A DNA stretch of 64,000 nt from Victivallaceae bacterium (GTDB lineage: Bacteria > Verrucomicrobiota > Lentisphaeria > Victivallales > Victivallaceae), in assembly GCA_028709805.1 (NCBI GenBank), contig JAQUTL010000004.1, positions 1 to 64,000 on the forward strand, in the 5' to 3' direction. How positions within the stretch are numbered: the stretch's first letter is position 1; every line of letters starts with the position of its first letter. Made by a program: the position numbers and the translations under genes. Below the pieces are notes generated by a model. It was given only the letters and a program-made list of their open reading frames with translations. It searched no databases and had not been told where the DNA came from. Of this stretch, positions 7,684 through 17,171 are shown one piece after another.

Positions 7684-10600
7684 ATGGCGAAGCGTCAGGA
7701 CATCAAGAAGGTAATGATCATCGGTTCCGGTCCAATCATCATCGGTCAGGCGTGCGAATTCGACTACTCCGGCACCCAGGCCTGCAAGGCGCTCCGCGCC
7801 GAAGGCTACGACGTGGTACTGGTCAACTCCAACCCGGCCACCATCATGACCGACCCCGGAATGGCCGATCACACTTATATCGAACCGCTGACCGACGAGC
7901 GCGTCGAACGCGTCATCGCCCGCGAACGCCCCGACGCCCTGCTGCCCAACCTCGGCGGACAGACCGCGCTGAATCTGGCTGAAAGCCTTTATGAAAAAGG
8001 TATTCTGGCTAAATACGGCGTAAAAATCATCGGCGTGGAAGCCGATGCGATCAAGCGCGGCGAAGACCGCATTATTTTCAAGGAGACCATGGCAAAGATC
8101 GGCGTGGCGGTGCCGGCCAGCTCTCCGGCGGTCACGGTTCCGGAGGCCGAGGAAATCGCCAGAACCATGGGCTATCCGGTGGTGATCCGGCCGGCCTACA
8201 CCATGGGCGGAACCGGCGGCGGAATCGCCTACAACGTCGAGGAGCTGCGCGAGATCGCCGCCCGCGGCATCGCGGCCAGTCTGATCGGGCAGGTGCTGAT
8301 CGAGGAGTGCGTTCTGGGCTGGGAGGAGCTGGAGCTTGAAGTGGTGCGTGACGCCAACGGCAAAAAAATCACCGTCTGCTTCATTGAAAACGTCGATCCG
8401 ATGGGCGTGCACACCGGAGACAGCTTCTGCGTTGCGCCGATGATCACCGTGCCGCAGACGCTCCAGAAGCGCCTGCAGGATGTGGCGTACCGGATTGTTG
8501 ACGCCATCGGCGTGGTCGGCGGCACCAACGTGCAGTTCGCCCACAACCGCGAAGACGACCGGCTGGTGGTGATTGAGATCAATCCGCGCACCAGCCGCTC
8601 CTCGGCGCTGGCGAGCAAGGCGACCGGCTTCCCGATCGCACTGGTCTCCACCCGGCTGGCCGCCGGACTGACGCTGGACGAAATCCCCTACTGGCGAGAC
8701 GGATCGCTGGACAAATACACCCCGAGCGGCGACTATGTGGTGGTTAAATTCGCCCGCTGGACGTTTGAAAAGTTTCCGAAAGCAAAGGATCACCTCGGCA
8801 CCCAGATGCGGGCGGTTGGCGAAGTCATGAGCATCGGCGCGAATTTCAAGGAGGCGCTGCAGAAGGCGATCCGTTCGCTGGAAATCGGCCGTTACGGGCT
8901 CGGACTTGACCCGAAAATCGAAAAGCTCTCGCTTGACGAGCTGCGCGTTCTGCTCGCCGAGCCGACCAGCAAGCGCTATTTCCACATGTACGAAGCCTTC
9001 AAAAAAGGTATTTCGGTGGACGAGATTGTCAAGCTCACCGCAATCACCAGATATTTTGTGGAGGAGATCGCCGAGCTGGCCGCATTTGAAGTCGGGCTGT
9101 CAAAATACACATGGAGCAGTCTGCCGGACGAACTGCTGGTGAAAGCCAAGAAAATGGGCTTTGCCGACCGCTATCTGGCCCGGCTGCTCAATACCGACGA
9201 AACCAATGTTCGGACCCGCCGGCTCGGTCTTGACGTCAAGGCCACCTACCGCAAGGTTCCGGTATCCGGCGTCGCCACCGACGAGGGCTACTATTATTCC
9301 ACTTACAGCGGGCGAGCCAATCAGGCGCCCGACTCGAAACACGGCAAGCGCCGCAAGATCATGATCCTCGGCGGCGGCCCGAACCGGATCGGTCAGGGCA
9401 TCGAATTCGACTACACCTGCGTACATGCCGCATTCACGCTGCGCGATGAAAACTGCGAGTCGGTGATGGTCAACTGTAACCCGGAGACCGTCTCCACCGA
9501 CTACGACACCAGCGACAAGCTTTACTTTGAACCGCTTACCGTCGAAGACGTTCTGGCCATCTACGACCAGGAGAAACCGGACGGCGTGATCGTGCAGTTC
9601 GGCGGTCAGACTCCGCTGAACATCGCCCAGCAGCTCAAGGACAGCGGAGTAAAAATCATCGGCACCCAGCCGGAAGGCATCCGGCTGGCCGAAGACCGCG
9701 AATATTTCCGCGACCGCATGATCGCATTGAACATCCCGCAGCCGGAATCCGGATGCGCCCGTTCGCTCGACGAAGCGGTGGCGCTGGGCCGCAAGATCGG
9801 CTATCCGGTGATGGTGCGCCCGTCATTTGTGCTCGGCGGACGCGGTATGGAGGTGATTTACGATGAGCCGACGCTCATTAAATACGCGGTTGAAGCCATC
9901 CAGGTCTCGCCGGAATACCCGATGCTGGTGGACCGCTTCCTCGACAACGCGATCGAATGCGAAGTCGATGCGGTTTCCGACGGCACCGACACGTTCGTGG
10001 CCTCGGTCATGGAGCACATCGAACTGGCCGGCATTCACTCCGGCGATTCGGCCTGCACCATTCCGCCGGTCACCATCCAGCCGTATGTCAAGACAATTCA
10101 GGACTACGCCTCGGCCATCGCCACCGACCTCAAGGTGGACGGCATTATGAACGTGCAGTTCGCCATCTGCGACCACCGCGTCTACATCATCGAGGCCAAC
10201 CCGCGCGCCTCGCGCACGGTGCCGATTGTGGCGAAGATCACCGGAGTGCCGCTGGCCCGCATCGCCACCAAGCTGATGCTCGGCGCCAAGGTGTCCGATC
10301 CTGAAATCCAAAAGCTGCTGACCATCACCAACCGTGGTTTTGTGGGGGTGAAAGAGGCGGTGTTTCCGTTCAACATGTTCCCGGAGGTCGATCCGGTGCT
10401 CGGTCCGGAAATGCGCGCCACCGGCGAAGTCATGGGCGTGGCGGATAATTTCGGGCTGGCCTATTTCAAGGCGGAAGAGGCGGCCGGCTATCGGCTGCCG
10501 ACCTCCGGCACCGTTCTCATCACCGTACGTGAGCGCGACCGGCAGAACCTGCTGCCGATCGCCAAAGAACTGGCGGAGATGAACTTCAAGATCGTGGCCA

Positions 10601-10914
10601 CCGAGGGCACCAGCGTTTTCCTGACCGAAAACGGCGTTGAAAATACGCTGGTGAAGAAGATCAACGAAGGGCGGCCGAACGTGTTGGACCTCATCAAAAA
10701 CCACGATGTCCAGATGATAATCAACACTCCGATCGGCCGCGACTCCATGGCGGACGACAGCTTCATCCGAATGATGGCGATCGGCCAGAAAATGCCGTAT
10801 ATGACCACCATCGCCGCCGCCTCGGCCAGCGTCAAGGGCATACGGGCGGCGCTGAAGCTTGAAGCTGAACCGAAGTCGCTGCAGGAATATCACGGAATGG
10901 CTCGCAAAAAATAG
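7684..10914 (+). CDS. carB: carbamoyl-phosphate synthase large subunit
   Basis: It makes carbamoyl phosphate from bicarbonate, ammonia and 2 ATP for pyrimidines and arginine. The ammonia comes from the CarA glutaminase subunit. The 1076 residues match the family. The first carboxy-phosphate half begins VMIIGSGPIIIGQACEFDY. The second, carbamoyl-phosphate half starts near residue 555 with IMILGGGPNRIGQGIEFDY. Both have ATP-grasp domains, and the C-terminal MGS-like allosteric domain (GTVLITVRERDRQN...) follows. The true start is the ATG at 7684, right after the promoter; the open frame extends far upstream only by chance. carA is not adjacent, so the two subunits are encoded apart. Confidence 0.96.
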   Translation: MAKRQDIKKVMIIGSGPIIIGQACEFDYSGTQACKALRAEGYDVVLVNSNPATIMTDPGMADHTYIEPLTDERVERVIARERPDALLPNLGGQTALNLAESLYEKGILAKYGVKIIGVEADAIKRGEDRIIFKETMAKIGVAVPASSPAVTVPEAEEIARTMGYPVVIRPAYTMGGTGGGIAYNVEELREIAARGIAASLIGQVLIEECVLGWEELELEVVRDANGKKITVCFIENVDPMGVHTGDSFCVAPMITVPQTLQKRLQDVAYRIVDAIGVVGGTNVQFAHNREDDRLVVIEINPRTSRSSALASKATGFPIALVSTRLAAGLTLDEIPYWRDGSLDKYTPSGDYVVVKFARWTFEKFPKAKDHLGTQMRAVGEVMSIGANFKEALQKAIRSLEIGRYGLGLDPKIEKLSLDELRVLLAEPTSKRYFHMYEAFKKGISVDEIVKLTAITRYFVEEIAELAAFEVGLSKYTWSSLPDELLVKAKKMGFADRYLARLLNTDETNVRTRRLGLDVKATYRKVPVSGVATDEGYYYSTYSGRANQAPDSKHGKRRKIMILGGGPNRIGQGIEFDYTCVHAAFTLRDENCESVMVNCNPETVSTDYDTSDKLYFEPLTVEDVLAIYDQEKPDGVIVQFGGQTPLNIAQQLKDSGVKIIGTQPEGIRLAEDREYFRDRMIALNIPQPESGCARSLDEAVALGRKIGYPVMVRPSFVLGGRGMEVIYDEPTLIKYAVEAIQVSPEYPMLVDRFLDNAIECEVDAVSDGTDTFVASVMEHIELAGIHSGDSACTIPPVTIQPYVKTIQDYASAIATDLKVDGIMNVQFAICDHRVYIIEANPRASRTVPIVAKITGVPLARIATKLMLGAKVSDPEIQKLLTITNRGFVGVKEAVFPFNMFPEVDPVLGPEMRATGEVMGVADNFGLAYFKAEEAAGYRLPTSGTVLITVRERDRQNLLPIAKELAEMNFKIVATEGTSVFLTENGVENTLVKKINEGRPNVLDLIKNHDVQMIINTPIGRDSMADDSFIRMMAIGQKMPYMTTIAAASASVKGIRAALKLEAEPKSLQEYHGMARKK

Positions 10915-10933
10915 GAGTCGCTGAAAGCGGATC

Positions 10934-12361
10934 ATGACGGCGCTGCAGATCACATTGCTGGCGGTGGTGGCGATATTCATTTTCGCCATCATCCTCAGCG
11001 TGGTGCTCGGTTCGGCCTCAAAGTTGCAGGCGGCTGAACGGCGGGCGGGCGAAGCGCAGCGCCAACTCCGCGAGCTGGTGCGGTTTTTCACCGATTTCGC
11101 CCAGTGTTTCCGTGATTATGACGATCCGTCATCCACCATGAACTCCATGGCGCATTATATTGCCGATCTGGTGCGGGCGAAGTCGGTTTGCATTTACGAG
11201 ACGCACTACAATTTCCTGGTCGCCGCCGGCATCTACGGCGATTATCCGCTGCGGAAGAAACGCGACGATGTGCCGCCGGAGAACGTGGACGCTTTGCTCG
11301 CGGTGCTGAAACGCGACAAAATCAGGCTGGGCGAGGAGTTTATCGGCGAAGTGGCCGCCGCCCGCGAACGCGAGGTGGTGCTCTCCGCCATCGCCGATGA
11401 CCGGTTCCGCATTTATCCGGATTACGGTACAATCGGCAGCGTGCTTGCGGTGCCGATGATTTCCGATCAGCGGCTTTACGGAGTTATTGTCGCCTGCGGC
11501 AACATCACGGAAAATCCGCTGCTGTTTGAGCCGTTCAGCCACGAGCAGCTTGAAAGTCTTTCATTTATCGCCCCGCAGGTGGTCATGGTCCAGACGCTGC
11601 TCGGCGTTTATGCCGACCGGAGCCGTCAGCAGCGGCTGAATCAGGAGCTTGAATTTGCCCGCCAGCTTCAGGCCAGCATGCTTCCGCAGTCGCTGCCGAA
11701 GATGGATCAGTTTGAAGTTCAAGCCTACACCGGAAGCGCCAAGGAGGTCAACGGCGACTTCTATGACTTTGTGCAAATCGATGATGAACGCATGCTGATT
11801 GTGATCGGAGACGCCTGCGGCAAAGGGGTTCCAGCCTGCATGCTGACCGGTATGATCCGCAGTTTCATCCGCTGTGCCGCCGACCATTTCACCACGCTGG
11901 AGGATTTCCTGCGCGAGGTCAACCGCAACGCCTACCGCGACACCGATGAAGAACGTTATGTGACGCTGGGCTGCTGTCTGGTGAACCGCAACAACGGCAT
12001 CATCGAGTTCGCCCGCGCCGGACACACCGATCTGCTGGTGTATGTGCTGAATCATCTGCGTACCTTTTATCCGTCCGGCTGCGGCATCGGCGTTCTGCCG
12101 GACGAGTTCGCCACGTTCGACACCATCTGCTTCGAGCTGCGGCGCGGAGCGACTCTGATGATGTTCTCCGACGGGCTGAGCGAAGCGCTCAGCGAAGACA
12201 ATGAGGAGTTCGGCGTTGACCGGCTCAAAGCGGTGTTCTCGGAGTCCTGCCGGGAACGCGACACGCTGGACGTGACGGTGAACAAGGTGCTGGAGGCGGT
12301 TCGCCGCTTCGCGGTCAATCAGGCCGACGACCAGACCATGATTCTGGTTCGCCGCCGCTGA
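10934..12361 (+). CDS. RsbU/SpoIIE-type PP2C serine phosphatase with GAF domain
   Basis: This is a membrane-anchored signalling phosphatase of 475 residues. One N-terminal helix (about 5-27) is followed by a short coiled segment and a GAF-like sensor (about 60-230). A linker containing QELEFARQLQASMLP comes next; it is the usual lead-in to the catalytic domain. The PPM/SpoIIE domain (about 255-475) shows metal-binding acidic residues in NGDFYDF, VIGDACGKGVPA, FSDGLSEA and QADDQTMI. Such proteins dephosphorylate anti-sigma-factor antagonists, but no STAS or RsbW-like partner is nearby. It starts 19 bp after carB with GGAG before the ATG and probably shares the carB transcript. Confidence 0.88.
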   Translation: MTALQITLLAVVAIFIFAIILSVVLGSASKLQAAERRAGEAQRQLRELVRFFTDFAQCFRDYDDPSSTMNSMAHYIADLVRAKSVCIYETHYNFLVAAGIYGDYPLRKKRDDVPPENVDALLAVLKRDKIRLGEEFIGEVAAAREREVVLSAIADDRFRIYPDYGTIGSVLAVPMISDQRLYGVIVACGNITENPLLFEPFSHEQLESLSFIAPQVVMVQTLLGVYADRSRQQRLNQELEFARQLQASMLPQSLPKMDQFEVQAYTGSAKEVNGDFYDFVQIDDERMLIVIGDACGKGVPACMLTGMIRSFIRCAADHFTTLEDFLREVNRNAYRDTDEERYVTLGCCLVNRNNGIIEFARAGHTDLLVYVLNHLRTFYPSGCGIGVLPDEFATFDTICFELRRGATLMMFSDGLSEALSEDNEEFGVDRLKAVFSESCRERDTLDVTVNKVLEAVRRFAVNQADDQTMILVRRR

Positions 12362-12413
12362 GCCGCCGCCGTCCGGTGCGGATTTTTCCATACTCCGGAG
12401 CGGCAAAAAGCGG

Positions 12414-12890
12414 CTATTCGGGAAATATCGCCGAAAAATCGAATGTTTTGCGCAATTCGTCAAGGACTTCGCTTTCGCGCCGGCGCATTGAACGGGCGGC
12501 CTCGTCGGTCAAATCGTCCTCGCCGGACGAATGCAGCAGACCGTGAACCAGATACAGCATCAATTCACCGGCATAGCCTTCCGGACGGGTCGCGCCCTCC
12601 CGGATTGCCGCGTCGACGCAGACGATCAACTCAATGGCGGTGTCGCCGTCGAACACCGGCTCGTCGGAATCAAAATAAGAAAGGGTGATCACATCGGTGG
12701 TTCCCTCGTGGCCGACCAGTTCCGCATTGGCTCTGGTCATGGCGCGGTCACCGACAAAATCCACCTCAAGCCCCCACTCGCGCTCCAGCGGCAGAAAACA
12801 GCACTCCGCCGCGCGCAGCATGGCGGCGGTCAACAGTTTCCGGTCTGGACGCGGCCGTTTGGCGGTTCTCCAGCGATATGACAGAATCAT
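12414..12890 (-). CDS. ybeY: endoribonuclease YbeY, Asp-ligand variant
   Basis: This is a 16S rRNA 3'-end maturation and ribosome quality-control RNase, 158 residues. The metal site reads HGLLHSSGEDD: His116 and His120 are present, but the third ligand is Asp126 rather than the usual His. The conserved Arg of the NxxxR segment is also replaced (NAELVGHEGTTDV). The same substitutions occur, to my knowledge, in Bacteroidota YbeY proteins, so the enzyme is probably functional with Asp as ligand. Its ATG overlaps the stop of pgpH by 4 bp. It ends the LysM-phoH-pgpH-ybeY operon. The phoH-HDIG-ybeY order is conserved in many bacteria and supports the assignment. Confidence 0.9.
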   Translation of the reverse strand: MILSYRWRTAKRPRPDRKLLTAAMLRAAECCFLPLEREWGLEVDFVGDRAMTRANAELVGHEGTTDVITLSYFDSDEPVFDGDTAIELIVCVDAAIREGATRPEGYAGELMLYLVHGLLHSSGEDDLTDEAARSMRRRESEVLDELRKTFDFSAIFPE

Positions 12891-15214
12891 TGGTTGTTCC
12901 CCCCGCGGGGTGCCCGTTCGTCGACGGCGGACGGCTCGGCTTCACGCCGGCGCTGTTCCGGATAGGCGATACGGCTGTGATACATGGTGGTAAGCGTCCG
13001 AATAAAGCTGTCGCGGATGGCGGCCAGTTCGGACACAGTGAGCTGTGCGTCATTCAGCTGCCCGGACTCCAGACGGCTGCGGAAAATATTGGTCACCATC
13101 GCCTCGATGTTCTGTGCGGTGGGATGCTGAAGCGAGCGGCAGGCGGCTTCGCAGGCGTCGGCCAGATTCACGATCACCACCTCCTTGTCGTGCGGAAGCG
13201 GCCCGGGATAGGAGAACTGCGACGTCAGCACGGTGGCGCCGGATTTCATCGCCTTGTCGTAGAAAAAGCGCATGATGTCGGTTCCATGATGCTGCTGAAT
13301 CATGTCGCGGACAAGCCTCGACAGCCGGTACTGCCGCGCCAGTTCGATGCCATCCTCCACGTGAGACCGCAGAATGATCGCACTCATCGCCGGACTGAGA
13401 TCCTCATGCATATTGGCGGTCCCGATATTGTTCTCGGTGAAATATTCCGGTTTTTTCAGCTTGCCGATGTCATGGAACAGCGCGCCCACCCGGCATTTCA
13501 GCGGATTGGCCCCCACCGCCTTGGCGGCGGTCTCAGCCAGAGTCGCCACTGTCTGGGAATGGAAGCTGGTTCCCGGAGCCTTAAGCTGAAGCTCCTTGAG
13601 CAGCGGATGGTTGATGTCGCACTGCAAAAGCAGCGACATGTCAGTGGACACATGAAAGACCAGTTCAACGATGAAAATCAGGATCAGCGCCGCGATCGCA
13701 GTTATAAAGCCGTTGACCAGACACAGTTCGGCGCCCAGCAACAGCTTTTCCGGCGACGGATTGTTCAGGTTGTTGACATCCAGCACAAACAGCACCGCGA
13801 ATACCGCCAGCATCACGCGGACGGCATACTGCCGGTAATTGGTGGCGCGCCGCACCGCAAAGCCGACGGCGAATCCGCAGCCAACGTATGAAAGCATGAT
13901 TTTAAATATCAGTTCCGGCTCCGGAGCCAGCATCAATGCGGACGCACAGGCCACAAATATGGCGGCGAACAACGAAAGCGACAGCCCGAACACCGGCACC
14001 GTGACCGCCGCGGCCAGACCAACCGGGATGACATCGTGAACAAAGTTCGGCGGTATGTTGAAACTGCCGCTGAAGAAGCTGAACACCTTGACCATAAAAT
14101 AGCAGAACGACAGCGACGCCACCAGAATCATTCCGCCGAGCGCGATCTGCCGGTTGCCCTTGACCTGATCAGACGCCACGCACCGGACGCCAATGGCAAG
14201 ATACAGCACCAGCAGCACACAGATAATCGCGCTGGAAATCACACGGCGCAACATGACTTCGCCGGTGGCGGACGTCTGGAGAAATTTTTCATATGCGGTC
14301 AGCTTCAGTTGGGTGTCGGCGCCCACCACAGCGTCTCGAATAACGATCGGCTCGCCTTTCAGCACCTCGATCCACACCGGCTTCACCCGGATTTTAGCGC
14401 TCATACGGCGTTGCGCACTGCGCGCCTCGTCACAATAAAGGTTGCCGCCGTCACCGATCACCGCGGCAACCGCCGCGATCAGCGCCTGACGCATCTCGGC
14501 GGCATCAATACCGATCGGATAATCGTTCATCAGGGCAACGGCGATCTCCTCGGCGGCGCGCTGCGGAGTAGAAAGATCTTCAACCGGCTTTGGCGCATGT
14601 TCACGCCCGTCGGTGTCAAGCACGCGCACCGCCTGAGCCAGTTTGTAGTCCCGTCGCAGCGAATCGGAAACAACTCCGGAGGCCAGCTTGTGCTCCAGCA
14701 GAGAATGCAGACCGTCCATTATTTCCGGTGTGTCGGCAATGATCTGGAGCGCGTGGAGGCCGACCGGCGACATGGAGGCCAGCAACGAGTCGGTCTGCAT
14801 GGTCGGCGGCGCGGTTTTGGTGGCGGCGACGCGGACGCGCAATGCGGCAAGACGTTCAAAAATCGCGGCGTTGTCCACCGGCAGAATATTGAAACAGACC
14901 GGTTCCGCCTCCTCGGCCTGCCGGCGAAGCGCATCGGTGGCCACTGCGTCCTCATAATTGAAGTTGTCGCGGGCGAAGACGGTCTGCGGCGCCTGCTGGC
15001 CTTCAATCAATTTAAGATTGATCGGGTGAAACACCGGAAAAGTAAGCAGCACGGTGCAGACAGCCCACAGCATAATCAGAATAAAAATCGTCAGAACCCG
15101 CGAATGGTCGGCCACATCGATGATGACCGGAGACGCGGCGCGGCGGTTGTTCATGCGCCGCCGCATTGAAAGACCGGATATAATTGATTTCAAGTTGAAC
15201 AGCATGGCCGTCAC
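12887..15214 (-). CDS. 7TM-HD (PgpH-like) cyclic dinucleotide phosphodiesterase
   Basis: This 775-residue membrane protein matches the PgpH/YqfF family, whose studied members hydrolyse c-di-AMP. One N-terminal helix (about residues 40-65) is followed by a large extracytoplasmic 7TMR-HDED domain. A block of about seven transmembrane helices comes next. The cytoplasmic HD domain contains FHDIGKLKKPEYF and, later, IQQHHGTDIM. The start at 15214 overlaps the phoH stop (ATGA), which argues for coupling and against the internal ATGs. It also overlaps ybeY by 4 bp. No c-di-AMP cyclase gene is in the window. Confidence 0.9.
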   Translation of the reverse strand: MTAMLFNLKSIISGLSMRRRMNNRRAASPVIIDVADHSRVLTIFILIMLWAVCTVLLTFPVFHPINLKLIEGQQAPQTVFARDNFNYEDAVATDALRRQAEEAEPVCFNILPVDNAAIFERLAALRVRVAATKTAPPTMQTDSLLASMSPVGLHALQIIADTPEIMDGLHSLLEHKLASGVVSDSLRRDYKLAQAVRVLDTDGREHAPKPVEDLSTPQRAAEEIAVALMNDYPIGIDAAEMRQALIAAVAAVIGDGGNLYCDEARSAQRRMSAKIRVKPVWIEVLKGEPIVIRDAVVGADTQLKLTAYEKFLQTSATGEVMLRRVISSAIICVLLVLYLAIGVRCVASDQVKGNRQIALGGMILVASLSFCYFMVKVFSFFSGSFNIPPNFVHDVIPVGLAAAVTVPVFGLSLSLFAAIFVACASALMLAPEPELIFKIMLSYVGCGFAVGFAVRRATNYRQYAVRVMLAVFAVLFVLDVNNLNNPSPEKLLLGAELCLVNGFITAIAALILIFIVELVFHVSTDMSLLLQCDINHPLLKELQLKAPGTSFHSQTVATLAETAAKAVGANPLKCRVGALFHDIGKLKKPEYFTENNIGTANMHEDLSPAMSAIILRSHVEDGIELARQYRLSRLVRDMIQQHHGTDIMRFFYDKAMKSGATVLTSQFSYPGPLPHDKEVVIVNLADACEAACRSLQHPTAQNIEAMVTNIFRSRLESGQLNDAQLTVSELAAIRDSFIRTLTTMYHSRIAYPEQRRREAEPSAVDERAPRGGNNQ

Positions 15215-16164
15215 TCCCCGGCGTAGGCGCCGATGATCTTTTCCAGCAGCGCATGACGGACCACGTCGGCCGCGTCAAAGAAGCAAAACTCAATGTCTTC
15301 GATGCCGCGCAGGGTGGCGGTGGCGTGCGCCAGACCGGAAAGTTCGCCAGTCTTTAGGTCATTCTGCGTGGGGTCTCCGGTCACCACCACCCGGCTTGAA
15401 CACCCCATGCGGGTCAGAAACATCAGCATCTGATCCTTGGTGGTGTTCTGCGCCTCGTCCAGAATGATAAACGAATTGTTCAACGTCCGGCCGCGCATGA
15501 ATGCCAGCGGAGCGACCTCGATAATATGTTTTTCGATCAATACGGCCGCCTGTTCGGCGTCCAGCATGTCATACAGTGCGTCATACAGCGGCCGGAGATA
15601 CGGCATGATCTTCTCTTCCAGACTGCCGGGCAGAAACCCGAGCGCCTCGCCGGCTTCCCGCGCCGGACGGGTCAGAACAATGCGCTGAACGTTTCCGGCC
15701 AGCAACTCGGACACCGCCATGGCCATGGCAAGGTAGGTCTTCCCGGTGCCGGCCGGTCCCACGCCGAACACCACCAGCTTTTCCCGCAGCGCGGTTAGGT
15801 AGCGCAGCTGCGCCATTGAGCGCGGCATGATTTCCTTCCGGCGCGGCCCGACCGTGATCTTGCCGGAATAGAGCTGCTGCAGCTCACATTCACGATGATT
15901 GCGGAAAGCGCGCAGCACCTGTTCAAAGTCGGCCTGCTCGATCCGGTGTCCGCCGCTGCCGCGCCGTTCCAGTTCGCTGAAAAAATTCATGGCGCGCTCC
16001 ACCGGCTCCCGCTCCTCGGCGGCGGCCTTTACCCAGGAGTCACGACAGACCAGCTTCACTCCGAGGCCCGTCTCCGCATAGCGCAGATTGCGTGGAATAT
16101 TGCCCGCGAAAGCGGCGTTAACTCCGAGTCCGTGATCGAAAAAGAAAGTTTCTTCCGACGGCAT
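15211..16164 (-). CDS. phoH: PhoH-like ATPase
   Basis: This is a cytoplasmic P-loop NTPase of 317 residues. Walker A is GPAGTGKT at 136-143 and Walker B is in FIILDEAQNTT. GCSSRVVVTGDPTQND follows, typical of the PhoH core with its helicase-like sensor. An N-terminal extension of about 110 residues resembles the KH-like region of PhoH-L (YbeZ). YbeZ proteins act with YbeY in RNA metabolism, and both are in this operon. The start lies 3 bp downstream of the LysM lipoprotein stop. Confidence 0.92.
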   Translation of the reverse strand: MPSEETFFFDHGLGVNAAFAGNIPRNLRYAETGLGVKLVCRDSWVKAAAEEREPVERAMNFFSELERRGSGGHRIEQADFEQVLRAFRNHRECELQQLYSGKITVGPRRKEIMPRSMAQLRYLTALREKLVVFGVGPAGTGKTYLAMAMAVSELLAGNVQRIVLTRPAREAGEALGFLPGSLEEKIMPYLRPLYDALYDMLDAEQAAVLIEKHIIEVAPLAFMRGRTLNNSFIILDEAQNTTKDQMLMFLTRMGCSSRVVVTGDPTQNDLKTGELSGLAHATATLRGIEDIEFCFFDAADVVRHALLEKIIGAYAGE

Positions 16165-16167
16165 AAC

Positions 16168-16875
16168 TTATTTGGCCGGAATTATCAGCACCATTCCGGG
16201 GCGAACGGTGGCCGTGCCTTTCAGCATCTTTTCGTTAGCCTTCTGAATCACGGTCCACATTGATGCGCGGCCGTAAAACTTCTGGGCGATGGCGCCGAGC
16301 GTATCTCCGGATTTTACCGTATAAGTGGTTTCAACCTGCGCGGCGGGTTCCGGCGCGGTAGCGTCGACGACCGGGTTCACTTCAGCGGGTTTCGCCGCGT
16401 CGACGGCCGGTTTCACTTCAGCGGGTTTCGCCGCGTCGACGGCCGGTTTCACTTCAGCGGGTTTCGCCGCGTCGACGGCCGGTTTCACTTCAGCGGGTTT
16501 CGCCGCGTCGACGGGCGCCTCGATGACCTCGACCTTTTCAATGGCGACCACGTCCGCCGCCTCCGGCGTCACCGCCGGGTCCAGCGCCGCCACTTCCGAC
16601 TCAAACACCAGATCGGACTCCGGAGCCGGCGGCATGGCCGGCAATTCGGCCGCTTTCTCCGCCTCAAGTCCGGTGGGCGCCGGACGGTTCGGCGGCAGTG
16701 TCGGCAGATAGGCTGCCGCCACAGTCGGCTCGTGGTTCCAGGCCGGATAATATTTTTTGACAAAATCGTTCCATTGCTGTTCCGTCTCGGTAAGCGGCTG
16801 ACGCGCCACCGTGGGCGCACATCCAGCCAAGATCATTCCGGCGAACGCAAGCGCGGCAACTATCGACTTGTTCAT
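16168..16875 (-). CDS. LysM-domain lipoprotein with Pro-Ala-Lys repeats
   Basis: MNKSIVAALAFAGMILAGC is a lipoprotein signal with lipobox LAGC, so the protein should be a lipid-anchored envelope protein. The middle of the 235 residues is a low-complexity region that includes a 12-residue unit VDAAKPAEVKPA repeated almost perfectly four times, likely a flexible spacer. The C-terminus (about 184-233) is a LysM peptidoglycan-binding domain (YTVKSGDTLGAIAQKFYG). GGAGGG precedes the ATG, and a promoter with TATAAT is at 16911-16939. As first gene of the phoH-pgpH-ybeY operon it joins an envelope protein to RNA and second-messenger genes. Its exact role is unknown. Confidence 0.88.
   Translation of the reverse strand: MNKSIVAALAFAGMILAGCAPTVARQPLTETEQQWNDFVKKYYPAWNHEPTVAAAYLPTLPPNRPAPTGLEAEKAAELPAMPPAPESDLVFESEVAALDPAVTPEAADVVAIEKVEVIEAPVDAAKPAEVKPAVDAAKPAEVKPAVDAAKPAEVKPAVDAAKPAEVNPVVDATAPEPAAQVETTYTVKSGDTLGAIAQKFYGRASMWTVIQKANEKMLKGTATVRPGMVLIIPAK
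16381..16514. repeat. 36-bp in-frame tandem repeat inside the LysM lipoprotein gene
   Basis: Three identical 36-bp units (16381-16416, 16417-16452, 16453-16488) and most of a fourth (to 16514) encode VDAAKPAEVKPA repeats. A degenerate copy lies just before 16381. The copies are identical at DNA level, so the number probably varies between strains by slippage without breaking the frame. Confidence 0.85.
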
Positions 16876-16910
16876 GAGAGATTCCCTCCAAAATTTTAAA
16901 AATCACCAAT

Positions 16911-16939
16911 ATTATAAAGAAATATAAAATGAATATGAA
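16911..16939 (-). promoter_or_regulatory. promoter of the LysM-phoH-pgpH-ybeY operon
   Basis: On the minus strand TTCATA, a 17-bp spacer and TATAAT sit in very AT-rich DNA 35 bp before the lipoprotein ATG. The -35 is weak and the -10 is consensus. Confidence 0.55.
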
Positions 16940-17020
16940 TAAAATCAAATGGATTACCAAAAAAACCGTCTAAAATTGCGCACCTTGCCGTCAAATCCGC
17001 GCCGTTCACCCCCGCCGACG

Positions 17021-17066
17021 GGTAAAAATAAAAAAAGCGGACGCTTCAGATAAGAAAACATCCGCT
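17021..17066 (-). terminator. probable terminator downstream of fabF
   Basis: On the minus strand AGCGGA pairs with TCCGCT across a long loop, followed by TTTTTTTATTTTTA. The stem is only 6 bp, but the T tract is strong. It lies about 105 bp past the fabF stop. Confidence 0.45.
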
Positions 17067-17171
17067 GTTCAGCCGCCGTTTCCGGGTCGCAAACAGAAAA
17101 CTCACCCGCTCCGCTCCCGGCACTCAACTATCAAGCCGCGCCCAGGCAGAACAGTTACGCCGGACACCCGG

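Larger units (their letters stand above)
16876..17171. other. intergenic region between the LysM operon and fabF
   Basis: About 296 bp without a gene. It holds the ribosome site and promoter of the LysM operon at the left end and a likely fabF terminator in the middle (17021-17066). The rest shows no feature I can support. Confidence 0.5.

Noticed and set aside
7636-8985. Long minus-strand open frame opposite carB
   Set aside because: Antisense shadow of carB with His/Asp/Arg-rich low-quality sequence.
14036-15169. Plus-strand open frame opposite pgpH
   Set aside because: Antisense shadow; the minus-strand gene has clear domains and coupled starts.
16381-16514. Short regular repeats that could suggest a CRISPR array
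   Set aside because: There are no spacers, the units are head-to-tail and in frame, and they encode a repeated peptide.
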